DNA of 21,687 bases, taken from NCBI GenBank assembly GCA_009801015.1, contig VHZZ01008481.1, positions 68,963 to 90,649 of the forward strand. Direction: 5' to 3'. Positions 16,736 through 21,687 of this stretch are shown piece by piece; within the stretch, counting starts at the first letter, position 1; every line of letters starts with the position of its first letter. Source of the stretch: Silene noctiflora (lineage: Eukaryota > Streptophyta > Magnoliopsida > Caryophyllales > Caryophyllaceae). The position numbers and the translations under genes are program-made. Under the pieces are notes generated by a model that was given only the letters and a program-made list of their open reading frames with translations, ran no database searches and was not told the DNA's origin.

Positions 16736-17609
16736 ATGAAAATATTTGTGAAAACTGTAGCCGGTAGAACCATCACCTTAGATATCGAATCGACTAATAC
16801 AATTGAAGATGTCGTAAATAAGATCCAAAAAAGTGAAGGTATTTTCGATTTCTTATGGAGAGATTTTAAATAGCGTAACACAACACACCCGAAAATTTAC
16901 AAATTGTTTTCCGATCATTGCATTACAAAAAGTGATCTTAGATTCGGTTTTATTTTAGATTATTTTAATTCACTTCAATTCAGTTTAGTATCTGATCTTG
17001 TCTTGTACTCGGTATGCGTAATGTGTTTGTCTATAAACACTTAACACTGTTGCTTTAATTTTATGCACGTCTTACTAATGATTTCTATTCGTAAATAGGT
17101 ATTCCCTCGAATCAAAATTGTTTAATTTTTGATGGAAAACGGTTGCAAAATAGCCATACCCTAGCTAATTGTGGCATCAAGAACGGTATCTAAATTCATC
17201 AATCTCTTTATTTATATAGTTAGTCTTGTATAAAACGATTTTACAACAGTGAAATAGTATATTTTTGACATAATAAATATGCAGAATCAATACTTCATCT
17301 TGAATGGCTAAGAGGAGGGTGGATGGCACGGCGTAATCTCCGGGGATTGGCTCTTAAATTCCATCTAGACAAGAAGATTTGCTGCAAGTATGTCATTTAC
17401 GGAATAATTATGAAACGATCAAATAATTTTACAAAAGGTTTAAATTATATAACATCATGAAATTGACTTAATAATCGGTATATGTGGTTAGATGTTATGC
17501 TCGTCTTCCTGCAAGAGCCACCAATTGTCGGAAGAAGAAATGCGGACATAGCAATCAGTTGAGGGAGAAGAAGTATCGTTATGGTAACTGGAGGAGTATA
17601 CTAGACTAG
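16736..17609 (+). CDS. Divergent ubiquitin-60S ribosomal protein eL40 fusion, four exons
   Basis: Exons 16736-16838, 17099-17185, 17285-17387 and 17492-17609 have GT/AG introns of 260, 99 and 104 bp and join in frame into 136 residues without a stop. Residues 1-75 align with ubiquitin ([18 protein letters not shown] at the start; LHLEWLRGG at the end, one residue shorter). The rest is eL40, with its zinc-ribbon cysteines kept ([21 protein letters not shown]). Family members make ubiquitin plus a large-subunit ribosomal protein and are normally 128 residues and nearly invariant. Here K6, K29 and K48 remain, but K11, K27, K33 and K63 are R, V, S and N. Of the hydrophobic patch I44 stays, L8 is V and V70 is E; R72 is lost. 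The junction is GG-W, and a tail of about 9 residues ([12 protein letters not shown] region) extends eL40. It may be a neofunctionalised paralog or a young decaying duplicate; intact splice sites argue against long neutrality. Confidence 0.8.
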
Positions 17610-18055
17610 CTTGTATATATTATCATCCGTTGGCGTCCTATCATCGTCTTTTGTTATAATTATCGTCTCATAAGAAGTTTTCTATAGCATGTCAAATTAC
17701 TCCTATATTGTTATGGATATGAATTATGATGTTTAGGATTATCTAAGAGCATCCCTGCTCCTGTATTTATTTCAAACAGGTTTTGTACGTTTTTTATTCT
17801 TTTATGAAATATATTTTAATATACTCACGAATTAATTATAGAATCGAAAGGATTATTTAACAGTGTTTTTTTCCAAACTATACAATGTACTTCTGTCCAA
17901 TCATAATGCTTTTGTATTATGTTTCACTTTCATACTTTCGCATTTTGAGGTATGCGATCACCCATAAACGGTTCTAAAGGATGATTTGTGTCAGTCGACC
18001 CTAGACCATTTTGGGATTAAGACTACGGATTAACGCAATATAAATTGAATGTTGT
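17610..18055. other. Intergenic DNA between the ubiquitin-eL40 gene and the next F-box gene
   Basis: No gene, transposon end or strong repeat was recognised in this AT-rich stretch. It should contain the 3'UTR and polyadenylation site of the ubiquitin-eL40 gene at its left side, but no single signal stands out. Confidence 0.5.
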
Positions 18056-18233
18056 AGCATTTCTAGGATTTGGAACTTGTGGGTGCCTATTTAATGTGAT
18101 GGACCATTGAAATTCTTCAAATGGCTGTAGACTGTTTATCAGTTTATCACACACAGACCACAACTATAAAATCATCACATTTGTAGTATATATGCAAAAT
18201 TACAAATGATATTTGTTAATAAGGTTTGAGAAA
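18056..18233 (+). promoter_or_regulatory. Promoter region of the third subfamily A gene
   Basis: The block 18061-18107 (TTCTAGGATTTGGAACTTGT ... GATGGACCAT) is shared with the 5' flank at 13632-13676. TATAAAATC at 18165-18173 is a good TATA box, placed 61-69 bp before the start codon at 18234. In this copy ATGGACCATTGA at 18099-18110 would be a 3-codon frame, but it lies upstream of the TATA and is probably not transcribed. Confidence 0.55.
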
Positions 18234-19403
18234 ATGGGTGATAAACAGTCAAATGATGCTACGACGAAACAAAATTACCTCCCCGATGATCTTATTATTC
18301 AAGAAATACTTACAAGATTACCCGTTAAATCGATTTTTAGATTTAAGTCAGTTTCAAAACAATGGTACTTTACTCTTTCTTCTTCCAAATTCGCCAAAGA
18401 CCACCTTATCAAATCCCCTTTTTATCACCCTTCTGCTCCTGTTAACACCTTGTTTATCAAACACGGTAATGACTATTACCTATTTTCTTACGATGATGAT
18501 GACGATGATCAAATTTCTGGTAATTATGAAGATAATTTGGTTAAATTAGATGTCGTTTTTCGACTTAGGGTTGATGATTTTCTTGAACTGACAGGGTGTT
18601 GCAATGGGTTGATTTGTTTAACTCAAGGTCTTAGTGAATTCTTTATTTTATGGAACCCGGCTACCCGCAAAGTGCATAAATATGAACTAGATTGGTATTT
18701 ATTTAGTTTTATGCCATTCGACCCTTGTGATGTTTATGGATTTGGGTATGTATCGTCTATTGATGACTATAAATATGTTCGAATCTTGAGCAGGCTTTCG
18801 GGAGATGAACCAGGTATTATTGCAGTACATGTGTTTTCTCTTAGGGAAAAAAGTTGGAGGAAAATCGATTCTGATATTGACAATTATTTTCATTATAGTC
18901 GCGGACAAGGAGTACTTGTTAATGAAAAACTTTATTGGCCTGGTTGTTGCGTTGAAGATGGTGGTGGTGATGTAATTGTTAGCTTCGATTTGGGGACCGA
19001 GACATTTGCCATAATTACTTATCCATACTCGGAACTACCACTAACCCCAATGTTAGGTGCCGTAGGAGAGTGTTTGTGTAAATTCGCTTTGGACAATTCG
19101 ATGGACATACTGAAACCTCCTACGGTTATGGAATCTATTAGTCTTCCAAATGATTTACAGTTGGATGTACCATCAGTAATGATCGGGTACACTAGAACGG
19201 GCAAATTTTTTGTGACAGGGTTGTTCAGTGAGCCTGATGACGGGTCACTAGATAGCTTCCTGATGCCCAGGAGTGGTATACTGGCGTTGATTGATTTAGG
19301 TACAGAATCTACACAGTACACAATGCTTCTAAAGTTTCAAGGATCAATTAATATTGCAAGATATTTTCCAAGCTTAGTTTCGCCTTCTCTTTTTCCTACC
19401 TAG
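18234..19403 (+). CDS. F-box protein with FBA-type interaction domain (subfamily A, copy 3)
   Basis: Intronless 389-residue protein from the ATG at 18234 (MGDKQSND), the first ATG after the TATA box region and matching the MGDK start of its paralog. The F-box is at residues 16-59 (YLPDDLIIQEILTRLPVKS, RFKSVSKQWYFTLSS). An acidic run of six Asp (FSYDDDDDDQISG) precedes the FBA domain, which shows LTGCCNGLICLTQ, FFILWNPATRKVHKYE, VYGFGYVSSIDDYKYVR, VHVFSLREKSWRKI, GVLVNEKLYWPG and the closing RYFPSLVSPS. By family it is the target-binding subunit of an SCF ubiquitin ligase; the target is unknown. It is the closest relative of the gene at 13707 in both coding and flanking DNA. Its 3' flank lacks the 96-bp inferred intron found in that paralog. 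The ORF is intact. Confidence 0.93.
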   Translation: MGDKQSNDATTKQNYLPDDLIIQEILTRLPVKSIFRFKSVSKQWYFTLSSSKFAKDHLIKSPFYHPSAPVNTLFIKHGNDYYLFSYDDDDDDQISGNYEDNLVKLDVVFRLRVDDFLELTGCCNGLICLTQGLSEFFILWNPATRKVHKYELDWYLFSFMPFDPCDVYGFGYVSSIDDYKYVRILSRLSGDEPGIIAVHVFSLREKSWRKIDSDIDNYFHYSRGQGVLVNEKLYWPGCCVEDGGGDVIVSFDLGTETFAIITYPYSELPLTPMLGAVGECLCKFALDNSMDILKPPTVMESISLPNDLQLDVPSVMIGYTRTGKFFVTGLFSEPDDGSLDSFLMPRSGILALIDLGTESTQYTMLLKFQGSINIARYFPSLVSPSLFPT

Positions 19404-19417
19404 TTGGTCTTGTGCCG

Positions 19418-19495
19418 GAACATGTTTAGTTGATAATTTATCGAGTTATCTTTCATCCTTTGATTTTACGAAACTATTAGTGAATTCGGAGTATG
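19418..19495 (+). repeat. Subfamily A 3' flanking block, intron-less version
   Basis: GAACATGTTTAGTTGATAAT, TTATCGAGTTATC, CATCCTTTG and ACGAAACTATTAG match the blocks at 14938 and 4393. Here the block lies 14 bp after the stop codon, directly following CCTAGTTGGTCTTGTGCCG. It is likely 3'UTR. Confidence 0.65.
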
Positions 19496-20151
19496 CTATT
19501 AAGTTTTAACTCTTCATTGCTTGTATCTGTCTTCTGATTTGAGATGCAATTTTGATTTACGCATTTAGGTATTATTCTTATAATGGTGATTCTTTTGAGT
19601 CATTGTCTGTAGTTCCTAAAGGCTGTCCCTGTCCAATACTACTTTCGATTCTTTGAAAATGCTCTTATCTGCACAAGGATTACGGTTGTGTGATGGGTGG
19701 TGAATCTCACCAATAAATTAGAGTGATTTATTAACAACATGCTCATCAAGACATAAACTGAATATGGAACATTCCTGAGAATCGGAAGGAGTACTACGTC
19801 ATTTCTGGACCTATCCAACACTTTCACCCGTATATCATCGTCGTTTAATTCAAGGATGATTAGCGCGGAAAAACCATACTCCGTATATCATTGTCGTGAA
19901 AAGGTCAGTGTATTATTGTATATCCAACCCTGAAAATAATCGAAAACTGAAAATAATTTTTTTATTTATTTATTTTCACTGCTAAAAGTCTAAAACTCGC
20001 AAAAGGGATGCCAAGTCCGACAACAAAGGGTAGTTCTCTCGCTCCAACACTAATGACCTTGTGAGTTGTGACAAGTCAAAGTAATACAACAATAAATCAA
20101 CAAAAAAACAGCGAAGGAGTTTCAATTTTAGTAGAGAAAAAAAAAATAGAG
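19496..20151. other. Intergenic DNA and promoter side of the last F-box gene
   Basis: No gene is visible. A short direct repeat (CCGTATATCATCGTCG near 19829 and CCGTATATCATTGTCG near 19882, about 53 bp apart) is present. From about 20100 the sequence matches the leader of the gene at 7188 (GAAGGAxTxTCAATT), so the 5'UTR of the last gene is expected there. No clear TATA box was chosen. Confidence 0.45.
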
Positions 20152-21411
20152 ATGGGACGGGGACGGAGACGTGGACGTGGACGTCCAAGCAAGGAAAAGA
20201 AAGATCCAATACAGCAAACTGAGCAAAGAGAGCTGCCATTTGATGTAATAAGGATGATATTAACAAGATTGCCTATCAAATCCGTTGTTCGATTCAAGTC
20301 CGTTTCCAAACTCTGGTATTCTACTCTCTCTTCCCCTCGTTTTGCTTCCGCCCACTTCAAATTTACCCGCCCGTTAACCACACAATCCTTGTTCATTCGA
20401 TCAAATAACAAATTTCAGATTTTGTCCTATGAAAATGGTGATCAAAGTACCCAAATGGATAACAAATGTGTAATTGACTGGGTCAACGAAAAGGTTGACT
20501 TCGATGTAGGGAATGAAAAAATGGCTTTGGTAGGAACTTGTAATGGGCTGGTTTGTTTAGGATCAGAATCTGGTTGTTTGTTCATTATATGGAATCCAAT
20601 AACTCGCGAATTTTACAAGTATAGGGATCCTCAGATCGCTAAGTTTACTCGCGAGGACTGTAGGGTCACTTGGGGATTTGGGTATGTTTCTAGTGTTGAT
20701 GATTACAAGATTGTCCGAATATGCAAAAAAATGTGTAGTAAATCTTTCCGGGTACATGTCTACTCGAGAAGGCTAGATAGACTGAGAAGAATCGAGAACA
20801 ACGATTCTTCTCATAACTTCTCTGGTTTGAGGATTGCTGAGCACTTACATAGACCAGGGGTGTTGTTTAACGAAACTCTGTATTGGATGTGTGGCGTGCC
20901 ACCCATGATTTATGAGTTTCGAAGGAAAATTTTTTCCTTCAATTTAGCTTCGGAAATGTTCGACATGTTTCCTCACCTGGAGGTCGGAACACCTTCGCCA
21001 TATACAAGGAATGTAACAAGTAACGAGGAATGTTTTGATGTGTTGTTATGTGTCGTAAATGGTTGCTTATCTAAGTATGGTAGATCCGTCAAAACTGGTG
21101 AAGGAATTCTAACTCTATTGAAATATCCCGGAGAGACTGAAGAAATCATTCTTCCTAGGAATTTGGTCGGCTCGATGATTTACGATAATTTAATTGGATT
21201 CACCGGAATTAACAAGGTATTTATACAATATTGTGGTAGTTATGTGCCATGTTTAGGGGCTATCGATATGACTTCGCAACCTTTAAGGCACACACAATTG
21301 ATGATCCTTGAAGCAGAGACGAAAAGCGAGATCGTTAGTTATTGTGCGAGTCTTGTATCGCCTAATTTTTTGAGGATCCCCACTGACGGGATTCGAACCT
21401 CTGAACTTTAG
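20152..21411 (+). CDS. F-box protein with N-terminal AT-hook and FBA-type domain (subfamily B, copy 2)
   Basis: Intronless 419-residue protein; the first in-frame ATG is at 20152. Residues 3-14 (RGRRRGRGRPSK) form a textbook AT-hook, the minor-groove DNA-binding motif with RGRP core at 9-12, followed by the shared lead-in KDPIQQTEQRELPFDV. The F-box is at 25-68 (LTRLPIKSVVRFKSVSKLWY). FBA motifs are LVGTCNGLVCLGS, FIIWNPITREFYKY, TWGFGYVSSVDDYKIVR, GVLFNETLYWMCG and IVSYCASLVSP. Predicted as an SCF substrate receptor that could act on DNA or chromatin in the nucleus; that is inference. Compared with the paralog at 7188 it has 24 extra bases near the start that create the AT-hook. It lacks the paralog's acidic repeat and ends in a different tail (FLRIPTDGIRTSEL) coded by tRNA-like sequence, with the stop codon completed by the first base of a MITE-like element. 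Confidence 0.92.
   Translation: MGRGRRRGRGRPSKEKKDPIQQTEQRELPFDVIRMILTRLPIKSVVRFKSVSKLWYSTLSSPRFASAHFKFTRPLTTQSLFIRSNNKFQILSYENGDQSTQMDNKCVIDWVNEKVDFDVGNEKMALVGTCNGLVCLGSESGCLFIIWNPITREFYKYRDPQIAKFTREDCRVTWGFGYVSSVDDYKIVRICKKMCSKSFRVHVYSRRLDRLRRIENNDSSHNFSGLRIAEHLHRPGVLFNETLYWMCGVPPMIYEFRRKIFSFNLASEMFDMFPHLEVGTPSPYTRNVTSNEECFDVLLCVVNGCLSKYGRSVKTGEGILTLLKYPGETEEIILPRNLVGSMIYDNLIGFTGINKVFIQYCGSYVPCLGAIDMTSQPLRHTQLMILEAETKSEIVSYCASLVSPNFLRIPTDGIRTSEL
21380..21400 (-). repeat. tRNA-like B-box fragment inside the 3' end of the F-box ORF
   Basis: On the minus strand GGTTCGAATCC (21389-21399) is a perfect Pol III B box, flanked by CCGTCAG. The plus-strand wording CTGACGGGATTCGAACC closely parallels CTGACAGGATTTGAACC at 15935-15951. 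No A box is found at the proper distance to its right, so only a short SINE or tRNA fragment is present. Confidence 0.45.
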
Positions 21412-21550
21412 GGTATGTTTGGATTTGGGGATTTGGAGGGAAAAGAAAGGGAGGGAGAATATGAGATTTAAAATCCCTTGTTTGGATAGCAAATGAGGAT
21501 GAAGGGAAATGAAGGGGGAGAGATTTGGAGGGATCCAATTTCCCTCCTTC
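21411..21550. mobile_element. Tourist-like (PIF/Harbinger) MITE, left part
   Basis: GGGTATGTTTGGATTTGGGG directly after TTA (21408-21410) fits the start of Tourist-type elements (GGGxxTGTTTGG with a TTA/TAA duplication). G/A-rich strings (GGATTTGGAGGGAAAAGAAA, TTGTTTGGATAGC, GGGATCCAATTTCCCTCC) follow, typical of this widespread plant repeat. The right terminus (CCAAAC...) was not seen before the window ends, so the element is either truncated near 21550 or continues beyond. Confidence 0.5.
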
Positions 21551-21687
21551 ATGTGAAGCTGAAAATATAGAACCTGGTTGAGTAAATAGCTNAACCTAGA
21601 AGATTAGTTAGTTAAGACTGTAACTAATTAGATAGATATTTTGTTGCCAGCTGTACATGAGTCATATTACTATAAGTAGTGTATACC

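Noticed and set aside
16687-16881. 64-codon minus-strand frame with hydrophobic stretches
   Set aside because: It is antisense to exon 1 of the ubiquitin-eL40 gene, which has clear homology on the plus strand.
20068-20151. 28-residue N-terminal extension of the last F-box protein
   Set aside because: It opens with GTG, which is not a normal plant start, and aligns with the untranslated leader of the paralog.
19982-20266. Leu-rich minus-strand frame resembling a membrane peptide
   Set aside because: It is antisense to the leader and start of an intact F-box gene and owes its composition to that sequence.
1695-21411. Self-incompatibility S-locus (SLF) cluster
   Set aside because: Tandem F-box/FBA genes alone do not show this; no S-RNase gene is present and the motifs are those of the general FBA family.

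Overview
This window is nuclear DNA from a flowering plant, most likely a eudicot. It is AT-rich, has long intergenic stretches full of small transposons (Stowaway-, Tourist- and Helitron-like ends), has canonical GT/AG introns, and carries a tandem family of plant F-box genes with a C-terminal F-box-associated (FBA) domain. Gene style loosely suggests Caryophyllales, but I cannot prove this from sequence alone.

Layout. All recognised genes are on the + strand. The F-box genes form two subfamilies. Subfamily A (about 1695-2810, 13707-14831 and 18234-19403) has the signature LTGCCNGLICLTQ and an Asp-rich stretch. Subfamily B (7188-8414 and 20152-21411) has LVGTCNGLVxLGS and the lead-in KDPIQQTEQRELPFDV. 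A sixth member (5857-6596) is a 5'-truncated pseudogene, and a very small C-terminal relic may lie near 3027. The order A-psi-B / A-A-B suggests segmental duplication of an A+B module. Subfamily A members also share flanking DNA: a 3' block with a likely 3'UTR intron and a 5' promoter/leader block. These blocks reveal deletions, intron loss and one displaced copy about 1.5 kb downstream of the first gene.

Between the F-box genes at 16736-17609 is a four-exon gene for a strongly divergent ubiquitin-ribosomal protein eL40 fusion. It is too broken up by introns to appear as a long ORF. All splice sites are canonical, no stop interrupts it, and the zinc-ribbon cysteines survive. However, the ubiquitin half has lost most acceptor lysines and part of its hydrophobic patch. 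Three tandem TATA boxes precede it.

The 8.4-13.6 kb block is a transposon nest. It holds a 46-base T run, a large inverted-repeat element, at least three Helitron-type 3' ends, one complete Stowaway-like MITE, and a cluster of diverged direct repeats. On the minus strand the repeats carry snRNA-promoter-like USE and TATA motifs at about 32-33 bp spacing. A second transposon-rich stretch at 15.4-16.3 kb holds hAT-like, Helitron-like, tRNA-like and Stowaway-like fragments.

Functionally, the F-box proteins are expected to be substrate receptors of SCF (Skp1-cullin-F-box) ubiquitin ligases. The last one (20152-21411) has acquired an N-terminal AT-hook, and its C-terminus has been rewritten by transposon-like sequence. 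The ubiquitin-eL40 gene sharing the locus is probably coincidental, but it is the most unusual gene here.
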